DNA from: Bacillus sp. EB01
GTDB lineage: Bacteria; Bacillota; Bacilli; Bacillales; Cytobacillaceae
Assembly: GCF_000613125.1 (NCBI RefSeq)
Contig: NZ_HG964497.1
Span: 637,935 to 701,934 of the forward strand
Reading direction: 5' to 3'
DNA: 64,000 nucleotides
In this document: in pieces, positions 7,990 to 17,640 of the stretch
How positions within the stretch are numbered: position 1 is the stretch's first letter
Layout: every line of letters begins with the position of its first letter
Notes under the pieces: generated by a model
What the model saw: only the letters and a program-made list of their open reading frames with translations
What the model was told of the DNA's origin: nothing
Database searches by the model: none
Program-made: the position numbers and the translations under genes

Positions 7990-9814
7990 CCCTAATTGAA
8001 TAGTTTATCGGAATAATGATAGTTGCCTTCAACCCGCCGGAAAGAATGTTTTCCATAAAAATCTCTCCATTATGCGCTGAAATGATTCGTTGGACTACCG
8101 CTAGGCCGATGCCAGTCCCTTCTTTCTTGGTCGTATAAAATGGATCGAATACTTTACTGATTTGTTCTTCTTCTATGCCCGGACCGGTATCAGAAAAAAC
8201 AATGCTGATTTTCCCTTTGGTCGAGTCATAATCTGATTCAACTGTAATTTCCCCGGGTCCATCCATCGCCTGGGCCGAGTTGATGAGGATGTTCAAAAAC
8301 ACCTGCTTGAATTGTTCAGGATCAATTTCGGCCTCTGGAATCCAATCCTGTAAATCAAGATTGAAACTAGTTTTGTGCTTGGATACATTCTTAACAAGGA
8401 CTATTGTCTGTCTGATTAAGTCATTAACATTGACTTTCAGGAAATTCGCATCGGCTGACCGAGAAAAATACAGAAGCTCATGGACAATTTTATTGGCTCT
8501 GTCCACTTCCTTGATAATAAGCGGATGGAACTCCTGTCGTTCTTCCTCCGTGCTGCCTTCCTGCAAATACTGGACCAGGCTTTTAATCGCTGTTAACGGA
8601 TTACGGATTTCATGGGCGACCGCAGCCATCATTTCACCAAGTGCGGCGAGACGATCTGCCCTGTATACTTGCTGCTCCAGCCGCTTCTTCTCGCAAATAT
8701 CCTTGAAGGTCACAATTGCACCAATAAACTTGCCATCGCTATCCTGTAGCCGGGATGTACTTGAACTGATATACAGGTTTTTCCCATTTGCAGGATAATT
8801 CATTTCAATTCCAATATAGGTTTTCCCAGTCTGGAGCGTCTCCATTAGAAGGCTTGAGAACTCGACGCCATGAATCATGCTCTTTGTGTAAGGCCTGTTG
8901 ATCACTTCCTCCAATTCTACACCGGTAAGATGCATGGCTGCTTTATTCATGAATGTAATATTGCCCTCTGTATTTACGGTAATGATGCCATCAACCATGC
9001 TGTCCATGACATTTTCATTTAATGTTCTTGCATGGAGGATAGAAGCCGCCATGCCATTGACGGCATCGGCAATTTCACCAATTTCCCCCCTTACAGTAAT
9101 TCTTCTTTTTAAATCAAATTTCATTTGTTGTAAACCCTGTTTGACAGCATTTATATCAACCAGCAGACTGTTCCAAAAATTAACCAGTAGCAGGATGACC
9201 GCCAGAACCCCTAGCCCAAAACACAGAAAGATGATTCTATCCATCTTGTACAGCTGGTTTTCAACATCCCGGGTCAGTTCATTCGCCCACACGTAGCCAA
9301 TTACCTTGCCATCACGGATAAGCGGGAGCATTGCATTCATGATTTGCCCCCTGACCTGCTTTCCTATTTCTACTTGCTTTTCACCGGTAAGCATGACTTC
9401 GCGGCCCGGATGTTCTTCCTCTATGTCTTTTCCGACGATATCCCCATATTCCTCACTCGGACCATAGGTAACAATTGCATCAAGCCCGCGAACGTAGTAG
9501 CCGACCCCAATCCCCGGGTTTGCCTTGGCAAGATCATCGGTGAATTCTCTTAAACTCTCATTCAGAACGCTAATTTTTGTTTCCTTATCGGCTGACAGGG
9601 TGCCTTCCTTTTGCAAAATAGCCTCGAAATCATGTTGAAGATATTGGTCCAGCATGGATGTAATGCCAAACAACTTTTTCTCCTTCTCCTCCAAAAGAGC
9701 TCTCTCAGCAATAGTCTTTGTTATAAACCCTGATACAAGGATGGGGATAGCGACAAAACAAATTGTAACAATAATCATTTTCTTCCTAAGATTGCCGCTG
9801 GAGTTATTTTTCAT
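7967..9814 (-). CDS. atoS: AtoS-like sensor histidine kinase
   Basis: A 615-residue membrane histidine kinase. One membrane span lies at about residues 12-32, followed by an extracytoplasmic Cache-like sensor (about 35-190, with GIGVGYYVRGLDAIVTYGPS), a second span at about 193-213, HAMP, a PAS domain (about 270-375), HisKA with His401 in AAVAHEIRNPLT, and a HATPase domain (NILINSAQAMDGPG, DTGPGI, GTGIGLAVV). It is upstream of and overlaps the response regulator. By analogy with E. coli AtoS it may sense acetoacetate or a related acid. The Cache-type sensor agrees with small carboxylate sensing, but the ligand is inferred. Confidence 0.88.
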   Translation of the reverse strand: MKNNSSGNLRKKMIIVTICFVAIPILVSGFITKTIAERALLEEKEKKLFGITSMLDQYLQHDFEAILQKEGTLSADKETKISVLNESLREFTDDLAKANPGIGVGYYVRGLDAIVTYGPSEEYGDIVGKDIEEEHPGREVMLTGEKQVEIGKQVRGQIMNAMLPLIRDGKVIGYVWANELTRDVENQLYKMDRIIFLCFGLGVLAVILLLVNFWNSLLVDINAVKQGLQQMKFDLKRRITVRGEIGEIADAVNGMAASILHARTLNENVMDSMVDGIITVNTEGNITFMNKAAMHLTGVELEEVINRPYTKSMIHGVEFSSLLMETLQTGKTYIGIEMNYPANGKNLYISSSTSRLQDSDGKFIGAIVTFKDICEKKRLEQQVYRADRLAALGEMMAAVAHEIRNPLTAIKSLVQYLQEGSTEEERQEFHPLIIKEVDRANKIVHELLYFSRSADANFLKVNVNDLIRQTIVLVKNVSKHKTSFNLDLQDWIPEAEIDPEQFKQVFLNILINSAQAMDGPGEITVESDYDSTKGKISIVFSDTGPGIEEEQISKVFDPFYTTKKEGTGIGLAVVQRIISAHNGEIFMENILSGGLKATIIIPINYSIRGEKSEKQ

Positions 9815-9899
9815 AGACTAACATCCTTTCTTACTACCTATTTTACCGTTTCAAATAAAAAAAGATTGTAAAAAACGTTACAAATTGACATCTATCGAC

Positions 9900-9914
9900 A
9901 AATGCTGCGCATTT
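9900..9914. promoter_or_regulatory. Inverted repeat, candidate AtoC upstream site
   Basis: AAATGC-TGC-GCATTT is a perfect 6+3+6 inverted repeat about 160-175 bp upstream of the sigma-54-type promoter of atoD. That is a normal distance for an enhancer-binding protein. No second copy is obvious, so the call is tentative. Confidence 0.4.
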
Positions 9915-9967
9915 TTCTGGTGACAAAAATGTGAAAAGTGTGAAAAAAGTAGTCACTCTATGCAAAA

Positions 9968-9981
9968 AGTAAACGCTTTCC
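9968..9981. promoter_or_regulatory. Candidate cre site (CcpA)
   Basis: AGTAAACGCTTTCC matches the catabolite-response consensus TGWAARCGYTWNCW at all but one core base. It lies in the divergent region between atoS and atoD, about 90 bp upstream of the sigma-54-type promoter. This suggests carbon catabolite control of fatty-acid use. Confidence 0.5.
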
Positions 9982-10072
9982 CTTTTACTACATTACTCAG
10001 AATTTAAGATCCCCTGCTATAAAAGCAGCTTCAAATCAAGGGTTTTAAAATTATTTTTGGCTTTTTTAAAAG

Positions 10073-10089
10073 TTGGCATGGTTCCTGCA
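10073..10089 (+). promoter_or_regulatory. Sigma-54 promoter of atoDABE
   Basis: TTGGCATGGTTCCTGCA fits the -24/-12 consensus YTGGCACGRNNNTTGCW at 15 of 17 positions, with the essential GG and GC spaced correctly. Transcription should begin near 10100, about 50 bp before the atoD start. The neighbouring regulator has the GAFTGA loop required for this sigma factor. Confidence 0.85.
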
Positions 10090-10150
10090 TTATAGAAAGA
10101 TGTAAGCACATTAAAACTTTATATATCTATTACTTTTTGGAGGTGCTCGA

Positions 10151-10810
10151 ATGAGCAAGGTTATTACTACTGAAGAAATCCCTGCTTTATTCAAGGATAA
10201 CATGACCATCATGGCAGGCGGTTTTATGGGAGTTGGGACCCCTGAAAGATTGGTTGCCGGCATTTTGGAATCAGGCGTAAAGGATCTTACCCTGATTTGC
10301 AATGACACTGCATTTGTAGAAACAGGCGTTGGACCGCTTGTCGTCAACAAACGTTTTAGGAAAATCATCGCTTCCCACATTGGGACAAACCCAGAAACAG
10401 GAAGGCAAATGATAGCTGGAGAAACCGAGGTTGAACTTGTTCCACAAGGAACACTTGCAGAACGTGTCCGTGCAGGAGGCTCTGGCCTTGGCGGAGTACT
10501 TACTCCTACTGGTGTTGGTACCGTTGTTGAAGAAGGTAAGCAAAAACTGGCTGTGGATGGCCGCGAATACTTGCTGGAAATGCCTCTCCGCGCAGATGTC
10601 GCCATCCTGAAAGCTTATAAGGCAGACAAAGCAGGGAACCTTGTTTACCATCGCTCTGCCCGTAACTTCAACCCCTTGATGGCACTGGCAGCCGACCTTG
10701 TTATTGTTCAGGTCGAAAAGCTTGTTGAAATAGGTGAAATTGATCCGGATGAAGTCGTCACCCCGGGTATCCTTGTAGATAAAATTTTGGTTTCAGGGAG
10801 GGAATTGTAA
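10151..10810 (+). CDS. atoD: Acetoacetate/acetate CoA-transferase alpha subunit
   Basis: A 219-residue family I CoA-transferase subunit A. The N-terminal [13 protein letters not shown] block is the CoA-transferase signature 1. The motifs [33 protein letters not shown] and [20 protein letters not shown] are typical of AtoD. With AtoA it moves CoA between acetyl-CoA or another acyl-CoA and acetoacetate or a short-chain fatty acid. The ATG has a GGAGG site and is the first gene after the sigma-54-type promoter. Its stop codon overlaps the atoA start (TAATG), so the two subunits are translationally coupled. Confidence 0.93.
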   Translation: MSKVITTEEIPALFKDNMTIMAGGFMGVGTPERLVAGILESGVKDLTLICNDTAFVETGVGPLVVNKRFRKIIASHIGTNPETGRQMIAGETEVELVPQGTLAERVRAGGSGLGGVLTPTGVGTVVEEGKQKLAVDGREYLLEMPLRADVAILKAYKADKAGNLVYHRSARNFNPLMALAADLVIVQVEKLVEIGEIDPDEVVTPGILVDKILVSGREL

Positions 10811-11463
10811 TGGCACAAACTGAAATGACTCCAAAGCAAATCATTGCAGCGCGTGTAGCAAAAGAAATGAAAAATGGCGATGTCGTCAACCTTGGAATCG
10901 GGCTTCCAACCATGGTTCCGAACTACTTGCCTGAAAACGTTGAAGTTATTCTTCAATCAGAAAATGGCTATATCGGACTTGGGCCAGTCAATCGTGATAT
11001 TGATCCTGACTTGGTTAACGCAGGCGGCCAGCCAGCGGGTATCATTCCTGGAGGAGCTTTTTTTGACAGCCTTTTCTCATTCGAATTGATCCGCGGCGGA
11101 CATGTCGATGTAACTGTTCTTGGCGGCCTTGAGGTCGACCAAAATGGGAACATTGCCAACTGGATGGTTCCAGGCAAAATGGTTCCAGGCATGGGCGGCG
11201 CTATGGACTTAGTGACAGGTGCCAAGAAAGTTATTGTCGCAATGGAACACTGTAACAAAAAAGGCGGCTCTAAAATTCTTAAAGAATGCACATTGCCACT
11301 AACAGGCAAGGGTGTAGTTGATGTAATCGTTACTGAGCTCGCAGTCTTCCGTGTAACAGATTACGGGCTTGTACTAGAAGAACTTATGGACGGGGTCACA
11401 CTTGATACTGTTAAAGAAAAAACGGAAGCAGAATTCACCCTTGGCGAAAAATTCGCCAATTAA
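10810..11463 (+). CDS. atoA: Acetoacetate/acetate CoA-transferase beta subunit
   Basis: A 217-residue family I CoA-transferase subunit B. The catalytic glutamate is in QSENGYIGLGP at about residue 51, matching the SENG signature. NLGIGLPTMVPNYLP and GGAFFDSLFSFELIRGGHVDVTVLGGLEVDQNGNIANWMVPG are family blocks. It forms the active enzyme with the AtoD product. The start overlaps the atoD stop by one base. A 57-bp gap with a strong AGGAGG leads to the thiolase gene. Confidence 0.93.
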   Translation: MAQTEMTPKQIIAARVAKEMKNGDVVNLGIGLPTMVPNYLPENVEVILQSENGYIGLGPVNRDIDPDLVNAGGQPAGIIPGGAFFDSLFSFELIRGGHVDVTVLGGLEVDQNGNIANWMVPGKMVPGMGGAMDLVTGAKKVIVAMEHCNKKGGSKILKECTLPLTGKGVVDVIVTELAVFRVTDYGLVLEELMDGVTLDTVKEKTEAEFTLGEKFAN

Positions 11464-11520
11464 TGGTTCCTGCGGGGGGCTTAAACCAGCAATCTACTAA
11501 TTTATCAGGAGGAATTGAAT

Positions 11521-12705
11521 ATGCGTGACGTTGTTATTGCAAGTGCTGTTAGGACAGCTATCGGCACTTTTATGGGAACTTTGAGCAACACTCCGGCTAC
11601 TGACCTTGGTGCCATCGTTATTAAAGAAGCTGTAAAACGTGCCGGCCTAGAACCCGGACAAGTTGAAGAAGTCATTATGGGTAATGTCCTTCAGGCAGGA
11701 CTCGGACAAGGCCCTGCCCGCCAGGCTGCCCTTAAAGCAGGCATTCCTATTGAAGTGCCTTCGATGGCCATTAATAAGCTTTGCGGATCTGGTTTAAAAG
11801 CAGTTCATCTTGCAACACAGGCCATCCAGACCGGCGAAGCACAGATTGTCGTTGCTGGCGGAATGGAAAACATGAGCCTAGCCCCATACCTTCTTTCAAA
11901 AGGACGCACCGGCTACCGCATGGGAGATGCAACAATCTATGATAGCATGATCAAGGATGGCCTTGAATGTGCAATGAATCACTATCATATGGGCATTACC
12001 GCTGAAAATATTGTTGAGAAATATGGCTTAACCAGGGAACAGCAGGATGAGTTTTCCGCATGGAGCCAGCAGAAAGCCGAAGCAGCCATCAAAGAAGGAA
12101 AATTCAAGGATGAGATTGTACCAGTCGAAATCCCGCAGCGCAAAGGCGAGCCTATAGTTTTTGACACAGATGAATTCCCTCGTGCCGGCGTAACTGCCGA
12201 CAAGCTAGGAAAACTGAAGGCGGCCTTCAAAAAGGATGGTTCAGTTACTGCAGGTAACGCATCCGGAATTAATGACGGTGCGGCTGCACTCGTTCTGATG
12301 AGCCGTGAAAAGGCAGAAGAACTTGGCATTAGGCCAATGGCTATTATCAAAGCCAACGGTGCTGGCGGCGTTGATCCTTCAATCATGGGTATCGGACCGG
12401 TTCCAGCAACTCGGAAAGCACTTGAAAAAGCGAATCTCACCATCAATGATATCGACCTTGTTGAAGCAAACGAAGCATTTGCTGCACAATCACTTGCAGT
12501 TGGGCGCGACCTTGAAATTCCAAATGAAAAATTGAATGTTAATGGCGGTGCGGTTGCCCTTGGCCACCCAATCGGAGCAAGCGGCGCCCGTATTCTTGTT
12601 ACCCTTCTTCATGAAATGAAGCGCCGTGGCTCCCGTTATGGTCTGGCTACCCTCTGCATCGGCGGCGGCATGGGTGTTTCAACCATTGTAGAAATGGAAA
12701 ACTAG
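11521..12705 (+). CDS. atoB: Acetyl-CoA C-acetyltransferase (thiolase)
   Basis: A 394-residue thiolase. The acyl-enzyme cysteine is in [15 protein letters not shown] at about residue 88, the C-terminal histidine in [18 protein letters not shown], and the second active cysteine in [10 protein letters not shown]. It cleaves acetoacetyl-CoA to two acetyl-CoA, completing the pathway begun by AtoDA. I chose the ATG at 11521, eight bases after AGGAGG; an in-frame TTG two codons earlier is less likely. Length is normal for biosynthetic/degradative acetoacetyl-CoA thiolases. Confidence 0.93.
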   Translation: MRDVVIASAVRTAIGTFMGTLSNTPATDLGAIVIKEAVKRAGLEPGQVEEVIMGNVLQAGLGQGPARQAALKAGIPIEVPSMAINKLCGSGLKAVHLATQAIQTGEAQIVVAGGMENMSLAPYLLSKGRTGYRMGDATIYDSMIKDGLECAMNHYHMGITAENIVEKYGLTREQQDEFSAWSQQKAEAAIKEGKFKDEIVPVEIPQRKGEPIVFDTDEFPRAGVTADKLGKLKAAFKKDGSVTAGNASGINDGAAALVLMSREKAEELGIRPMAIIKANGAGGVDPSIMGIGPVPATRKALEKANLTINDIDLVEANEAFAAQSLAVGRDLEIPNEKLNVNGGAVALGHPIGASGARILVTLLHEMKRRGSRYGLATLCIGGGMGVSTIVEMEN

Positions 12706-12799
12706 ATCATTTTGTTGCGAGCCTTCCCGATTGGCACGAGACCCTAAGCGCTTGTGACACATGGGAGAGCCTGCACGCTGCTAGGATTGGCTATACATG

Positions 12800-12831
12800 C
12801 ATACCTTTGTTCGTAAGTGAACAAAGGTATG
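12800..12831. promoter_or_regulatory. Perfect hairpin between atoB and atoE
   Basis: A 13-bp perfect stem (CATACCTTTGTTC and its complement) with a 6-base loop sits 43 bp before atoE. No T-run follows, so it is not a classic terminator. It may be an RNA-stabilising or processing element, or the site of a regulator. Confidence 0.45.
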
Positions 12832-12874
12832 TACATCCTTATGACAAAAACACATACCTGAACGGAGGATATAA

Positions 12875-14197
12875 ATGGTTGCCTCAATATCAAAATTCTT
12901 TACGAAAATGGTAGATAAGTATTTGCCAGACCCGCTTGTTTTTGCCATGATTCTAACTATTCTCACCTTTTTGCTTGGCGTCGGCTTAACGGATACTACT
13001 CCTGTTGAAATGGTAGGATTCTGGGGTGATGGCTTCTGGGGACTATTGGCATTTGCCATGCAGATGGCACTTGTCGTGGTATCCGGACACGCAATGGCAA
13101 GTTCACCGCTATTGCGCAGGTGGATGGGAAATATCGCATCTGTTGCGAAAACTCCAGCACAGGGGGTTATGCTTGTAACCTTCATGGCAGCATTCTGTAG
13201 CATTATCAACTGGGGCTTCGGGCTTGTCGTCGGTGCACTGTTTGCGCGTGAGGTTGCCCGCAGGGTACCAAAATCAGATTATCGCCTTTTAATCGCAAGT
13301 GCTTATATCGGGTTCCTTACCTGGCACGGCGGGCTTTCCGGCTCGGTTCCTCTCGTTGCTGCAACACCAGGAAACCCTATGGAAAAAATTTCAGGCCTGA
13401 TTCCTATTTCTGAAACACTATTAACTCCTTATAACATTTTCATAACGTTGACCCTATTAATCACTTTGCCATTCCTTACTAAAATGATGATGCGCCCTGA
13501 GAGCGAAATTGTAGCCGTTGACCCAGAGTTGTTAAAAGAAGAGCCGTCAACAGCTCGTAAGCTTCCTCCAAATGCATCTATTGCTGAAAAAATGGAAGAA
13601 AGCAAAATCCTTGCCTATATCATCGGCGCCCTTGGCCTTGCGTATATTGTTTTTTACTTCAACAAAAATGGTTTCAAAATCGATATCAATATCGTCAACC
13701 TGATCTTCATCGTCCTTGGTATCATCCTGCACGGTACACCAATGTCTTATATGCGTGCAGTTAAAGCAGCTGCGGCTGGTACTGCAGGCATCATTGCCCA
13801 GTTCCCATTCTATGCTGGTATCCAGCTGATGATGGAGGCTTCTGGCCTTGGCGGGCTGATCACCGAATTCTTTATAAATATTTCAAATGAGCATACGTTC
13901 CCTATCCTGACATTCTTAAGCTCAGGTTTGATTAACCTTGCTGTTCCATCAGGTGGCGGACACTGGGTTGTACAAGGTCCATTCGTAATGCCTGCTGCAG
14001 AAGCTCTAGGAGCGGACATGGGTAAAGCCGCAATGGCCATTGCTTATGGTGAAGCCTGGATGAACATGGCACAGCCTTTCTGGGCTCTTCCTGCCCTTGC
14101 AATTGCTGGCCTAAAGGCACGCGATATCATGGGCTTCTGTATAACAGCGCTCCTCTATTCAGGGATTATCTTTATCGTTGGATTATATTTCTTCTAA
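12875..14197 (+). CDS. atoE: Short-chain fatty acid transporter AtoE
   Basis: A 440-residue membrane protein of the AtoE family with about 10-12 hydrophobic spans. Signature stretches include DPLVFAMILTILTFLLG, INWGFGLVVGALFAREVARR, TWHGGLSGSVPLVAATPGN and NLAVPSGGGHWVVQGPF. It probably imports short-chain fatty acids such as butyrate or acetoacetate for the AtoDAB enzymes. It is the last gene of the operon, 169 bp after atoB, and has a good GGAGG site. A strong hairpin follows the stop. Confidence 0.92.
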   Translation: MVASISKFFTKMVDKYLPDPLVFAMILTILTFLLGVGLTDTTPVEMVGFWGDGFWGLLAFAMQMALVVVSGHAMASSPLLRRWMGNIASVAKTPAQGVMLVTFMAAFCSIINWGFGLVVGALFAREVARRVPKSDYRLLIASAYIGFLTWHGGLSGSVPLVAATPGNPMEKISGLIPISETLLTPYNIFITLTLLITLPFLTKMMMRPESEIVAVDPELLKEEPSTARKLPPNASIAEKMEESKILAYIIGALGLAYIVFYFNKNGFKIDINIVNLIFIVLGIILHGTPMSYMRAVKAAAAGTAGIIAQFPFYAGIQLMMEASGLGGLITEFFINISNEHTFPILTFLSSGLINLAVPSGGGHWVVQGPFVMPAAEALGADMGKAAMAIAYGEAWMNMAQPFWALPALAIAGLKARDIMGFCITALLYSGIIFIVGLYFF

Positions 14198-14204
14198 AAA
14201 CCCA

Positions 14205-14245
14205 AAGATGGGGTACTAAGGCTTTCAGCCCTAGTACCCCATCTT
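14205..14245 (+). terminator. Terminator of ato operon
   Basis: The arms AAGATGGGGTACT and AGTACCCCATCTT form a 13-bp stem just after the atoE stop. A moderately T-rich tail (ATTTATTTTGCTTTT) follows. Confidence 0.75.
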
Positions 14246-14487
14246 ATTTATTTTGCTTTTGATAGGACAACATTGCCGCCTCTTAGGTTCGTAACGTTCT
14301 GGCAAATCTGTTTAGGTTGATAGAACTTATTCTACAGTTTTAAAGAAAAATTCATTAAATGTTCTCAAAATGGTTTATTCTGCATCTGCTTATTTCCTCC
14401 AATAAATGTATATAAATAGTGACATCTTCTTTACCAAATTTCCATCCATTTCTCATTTTAAAAAACCAATCGAAAGAGGGCGAATGA

Positions 14488-14997
14488 ATGAAGAAACTTA
14501 CTTTTTGCGCGTGTGGGAGTGGACAACCAACCGATTATTGCTGCACAAAAGGGTGGCATAACACATCCTATACTCAAGAAATTATCTACCCAAAAGAACG
14601 TGAGGAAGTGATAAAACTTCTAATTGCCAAACAGTTTCAAATGAGGAACCGAGGTCCAATTAAATTTTACAGAAATGACTTGAATACCTGGCAATTCCGC
14701 AAACCAAATGACCCCAACAGGAAGGAATTTACCCTAATTCTCAATCAATTTATTGAAGATTGTCTTAAAGAAAACTGCCCAAACTCATGGAAAGAATGCG
14801 ACCAGTCATTTTGGGAAGAATTGATTGCTGCCTATTGGCCGAAATGCATTCACATCAGTGAAAAAGAGCAGGAACATTTTGTTTTTCTAATAGAACTAAG
14901 AAAGTTTGCCAAGTGGATTGACAAAAAAGAAAAGACACAAATCGAAACCACAATTGAAACCCTCACCAATGAAATTCTGCATGCTTTCCCTAAGTGA
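14488..14997 (+). CDS. SEC-C motif protein, N-terminal part
   Basis: A 169-residue frame that begins with a SEC-C-like zinc motif: FCACGSGQPTDYCC has the C-x-C-x8-C-C pattern seen at the tail of SecA and in many small Bacillus proteins of unknown role. The rest is a helix-rich region with many Trp and charged residues (FWEELIAAYWPKC, FLIELRKFAKWIDKK). The frame stops at 14997 while the +1 frame continues with protein-like sequence to 15334, so this may be the first half of one gene of about 280 codons. Its function is not known. The start has a GAGGG site. Confidence 0.6.
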   Translation: MKKLTFCACGSGQPTDYCCTKGWHNTSYTQEIIYPKEREEVIKLLIAKQFQMRNRGPIKFYRNDLNTWQFRKPNDPNRKEFTLILNQFIEDCLKENCPNSWKECDQSFWEELIAAYWPKCIHISEKEQEHFVFLIELRKFAKWIDKKEKTQIETTIETLTNEILHAFPK

Positions 14998-15334
14998 ATC
15001 CATATTGAACCAGATGATTAGACAAGCTTATCCAGGTGTACTTTCAGGGCAACTGGATTTTACTCAAGCATTAGAAGAGGACAAACAAAGGTTTGACTCC
15101 TATTACATTACATTTCCCGGCTTATTTGAAGTTTCTGCTTCAATACATTCAGTCTTTTTACTATCCGATTTACAGACAGGCTACTCCTATCCTGTAACAT
15201 GTCTTCCAGAATCTCTAAAACCGGGATTCCTTGTGCAGGGCTTGATTGGCCAAGTAATAGGTTGGCCATTTTGGGAATGGTGCCTTACAGACGGTGTTTT
15301 CCCGCCTCGATCAAAAAAGTATTTTTCCCGCTGA
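14981..15334 (+). pseudogene. C-terminal part of SEC-C protein or overlapping ORF
   Basis: About 117 codons in the +1 frame relative to the preceding gene, overlapping it by 17 bp from the ATG at 14981. The sequence (SILNQMIRQAYPGVLSGQLDFTQALEEDKQRFDSYYITFPGLFEV, then GLIGQVIGWPFWEWCLTDGVFPPRSKKYFSR) looks like real protein and has no ribosome site of its own. I read it as the second half of a single gene split by a one-base insertion near 14985-14997, or by a sequencing error. Translational coupling of two separate genes is the other option. A terminator follows at 15355. Confidence 0.5.
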
Positions 15335-15354
15335 TATGTAGACTTTTTTAAAAG

Positions 15355-15384
15355 AAAAGGGCCGGGCATTCGCCCGACCCTTTT
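15355..15384. terminator. Bidirectional terminator
   Basis: AAAAGGG-C-CGGGC pairs with GCCCG-A-CCCTTTT around a 4-base loop, between the SEC-C gene and the converging UPF0316 gene. Confidence 0.8.
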
Positions 15385-15423
15385 CCCTTAAGATCAATTG
15401 AATTTGATTAAACTATTAGTACC

Positions 15424-15942
15424 TTATGGAAGTCTCTTCGTCCAAAATCCGCCTTTGAAGTAGCGTGGTTCATACGATATAACGAAGGCTGAAGGAGCAA
15501 TTTTGTGGATGGTATCCATCAGCTTCTTTTCATTTGATCGCTTGGCAAGCACCTGCATAACAATTCTGTTGCCATCCCTGCCATCAGCCACCCAGCTGGT
15601 AACCCCAAATCCCTTATCTCTTAGTATAGTAGGTACATTCATTTCCTCTTTATTAATAATGATTTGGACGGTTATGTAGCCCAACGCAAGCCATTCCTCT
15701 ATCTTGCTTCCTAGATAAACACCACTTCCCCAGCCTAAACAGTAGGCAACGAGGTTATATGTTTTGTCGATATTTTCAAGGACTATATTTAATCCAATTA
15801 GATAAACGAAAACTTCGACTACGCTTAAGAGTGAAGCTAGGACTTTTTGTCCTTTCATTACAAACATCAAGCGAACTGTAAACAGAGAAACATACACAAC
15901 ATTAATAACAATAATGGTAACAATCATGCTCATTGGGCTCAT
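15424..15942 (-). CDS. UPF0316 membrane protein (YebE-like, DUF2179)
   Basis: A 172-residue protein with three predicted membrane helices in the first 95 residues (VTIIVINVVYVSLFTVRLMFV, VLASLLSVVEVFVYLIGLNIV, YNLVAYCLGWGSGVYLGS). A cytosolic domain at about 100-165 follows, with RDKGFGVTSWVADGRDGNRIVMQVLAKR and FVISYEPRYFKGGFW, which is the DUF2179 pattern. B. subtilis YebE has the same architecture. The cytosolic domain is suspected to bind a small ligand, but no function is established. GGGAG precedes the ATG, and the gene stands alone. Confidence 0.85.
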   Translation of the reverse strand: MSPMSMIVTIIVINVVYVSLFTVRLMFVMKGQKVLASLLSVVEVFVYLIGLNIVLENIDKTYNLVAYCLGWGSGVYLGSKIEEWLALGYITVQIIINKEEMNVPTILRDKGFGVTSWVADGRDGNRIVMQVLAKRSNEKKLMDTIHKIAPSAFVISYEPRYFKGGFWTKRLP

Positions 15943-16060
15943 ATTAAAACTCCCTGTATAAAAAATAAATTATTTCGTCCTAATTATTCCTTCCCTTTTC
16001 TTCTTTTAGTAAACAATATAAAGAAAGAGAACCTTAATTGGCCCTCTCCCTCTAAAGTAC

Positions 16061-16801
16061 CTAGTATTGGCTTAATGTCCGCTTTAGGAACTCTTTTGTC
16101 CGTTCTTGTGTTGGGTTGGTAAAGATTTGTTCCGGATGCCCTTCTTCAGCAATGACACCTTTATCCATGAATACCACCCGGTCCGATACTTCACGAGCAA
16201 AGCCCATTTCATGGGTAACGATTAGCATGGTCAGACCCGATTCGGCAAGTTCTTTCATAACCTTAAGGACTTCCCCAACCATTTCTGGGTCCAGTGCGGA
16301 GGTTGGCTCATCAAAGAGCATGACGTCCGGTTCCATTGATAAGGCCCTTGCTATAGCCACACGCTGCTTCTGTCCACCTGATAACTGGCTCGGTTTCGCA
16401 TTAATAAAGCGGTCCATGCCAACAACCTTTAAATACTTCAAGGCAATTTCTTCGGCTTCCTCTTTGGTCCTCTTAAGAACCTTCACCTGGCCGACAGTGC
16501 AATTGTTTAGCACATTATGGTTGTTAAATAAATTGAATTGCTGGAAAACCATGCCAAGCCTTGCCCGATACAAAGCCAGGTCATGTTTTTCATCAAGAAT
16601 ATTCTCACCCTTATAATTGATTTCCCCACCGCTTGGCATCTCCAAAAGATTGACACAGCGAAGGAGGGTTGATTTTCCTGAACCGGAAGACCCGATAATC
16701 GTGACGACTTCCCCTTTACCAACCGAGAAGTTAATATCCTTTAGGACTTCATGCGCTCCAAATGATTTACTTAAATGTCGAATATCAATGATTGTTTCCA
16801 T
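16061..16801 (-). CDS. Amino-acid ABC importer, ATP-binding protein
   Basis: A 246-residue polar amino acid transport ATPase. Walker [10 protein letters not shown], the [15 protein letters not shown] signature, Walker [13 protein letters not shown] and the switch histidine in IVTHEMGFA are all present. I chose the ATG at 16801, which follows GGGGGAG, instead of a longer frame. It is the last gene of a three-gene operon (binding protein, permease, ATPase) under a lysine riboswitch, so lysine or a related cationic amino acid is the likely substrate. Confidence 0.92.
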   Translation of the reverse strand: METIIDIRHLSKSFGAHEVLKDINFSVGKGEVVTIIGSSGSGKSTLLRCVNLLEMPSGGEINYKGENILDEKHDLALYRARLGMVFQQFNLFNNHNVLNNCTVGQVKVLKRTKEEAEEIALKYLKVVGMDRFINAKPSQLSGGQKQRVAIARALSMEPDVMLFDEPTSALDPEMVGEVLKVMKELAESGLTMLIVTHEMGFAREVSDRVVFMDKGVIAEEGHPEQIFTNPTQERTKEFLKRTLSQY

Positions 16802-16811
16802 CGTTCTCCCC

Positions 16812-17582
16812 CTAGTTTCTTCTCGTTTTCTTGGCAATATCATCAGGGGTTTCAACTTGCATTTGATTACCCATCATAATCGAGTAATTATCCGGGCCAT
16901 CCATTCTCCGTTCAATATATCGCAAAATCCTTGTGACTGTAAATGTCATGACCAGGTAAAGCAAACTAGCCACAAAGAAGGATTCAAAATACCTGAAATT
17001 ATTGCCTGCAATTGATTTTGTTTGGAAAAATAACTCAGTAACCGAAATGACATTCAAAACTGAGGTGTCCTTAATATTAATAACAAATTCATTGCCTGTG
17101 GCCGGAAGAATATTCCGTATAGTTTGCGGGAGGACAACATTCATCATCGTCTGGAAATGATTCATCCCGATGGCCTGGGCTGCTTCAAATTGTCCCTTAT
17201 CAATTGAAATGATACCGCCACGGACGATTTCCGCCATATAGGCTCCTGTATTAATGGATACAATGATCAATGCCGCAACCAGGACGTTCAAATCTATGTT
17301 AAAGGCCATTGCTGATCCATAATAAATGACCATTGCCTGGACAATCATCGGTGTACCCCGGAAAAATTCAATATAAATTGAGAGAATAATATTAACAGTT
17401 TTTAAAAGGATCCGTTTTGATCCTCTGTCTGGCATTGGGATAGTTCGGACAACCCCTGCCAGAAGGCCGATTAGCGACCCAACAATTGTGCCTACCAATG
17501 CTATTAGGAGTGTCATTCCTGCACCACGAAGGAACATCGGCCAATAATCAGAGATGATTCTAATAATCCATTCAATACTCAT
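16812..17582 (-). CDS. Amino-acid ABC importer, permease
   Basis: A 256-residue permease of the HisMQ type with about five membrane helices. The EAA loop is [39 protein letters not shown], and the N-terminal block ([27 protein letters not shown]) and [11 protein letters not shown] are family hallmarks. Start at 17582 has GGAG seven bases upstream. The ATPase gene begins 10 bp after its stop. The C-terminus carries an extra polar tail of about 25 residues ([25 protein letters not shown]). Confidence 0.92.
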   Translation of the reverse strand: MSIEWIIRIISDYWPMFLRGAGMTLLIALVGTIVGSLIGLLAGVVRTIPMPDRGSKRILLKTVNIILSIYIEFFRGTPMIVQAMVIYYGSAMAFNIDLNVLVAALIIVSINTGAYMAEIVRGGIISIDKGQFEAAQAIGMNHFQTMMNVVLPQTIRNILPATGNEFVINIKDTSVLNVISVTELFFQTKSIAGNNFRYFESFFVASLLYLVMTFTVTRILRYIERRMDGPDNYSIMMGNQMQVETPDDIAKKTRRN

Positions 17583-17640
17583 GTAGCTTCTCCTTCCCAT
17601 CATAAAACCGGCTGGTTTCAGCCGGTTTTATAATTGCATT

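Noticed and set aside
12781..13209. 142-codon minus-strand frame at the start of atoE
   Set aside because: Antisense shadow of atoE with no ribosome site.
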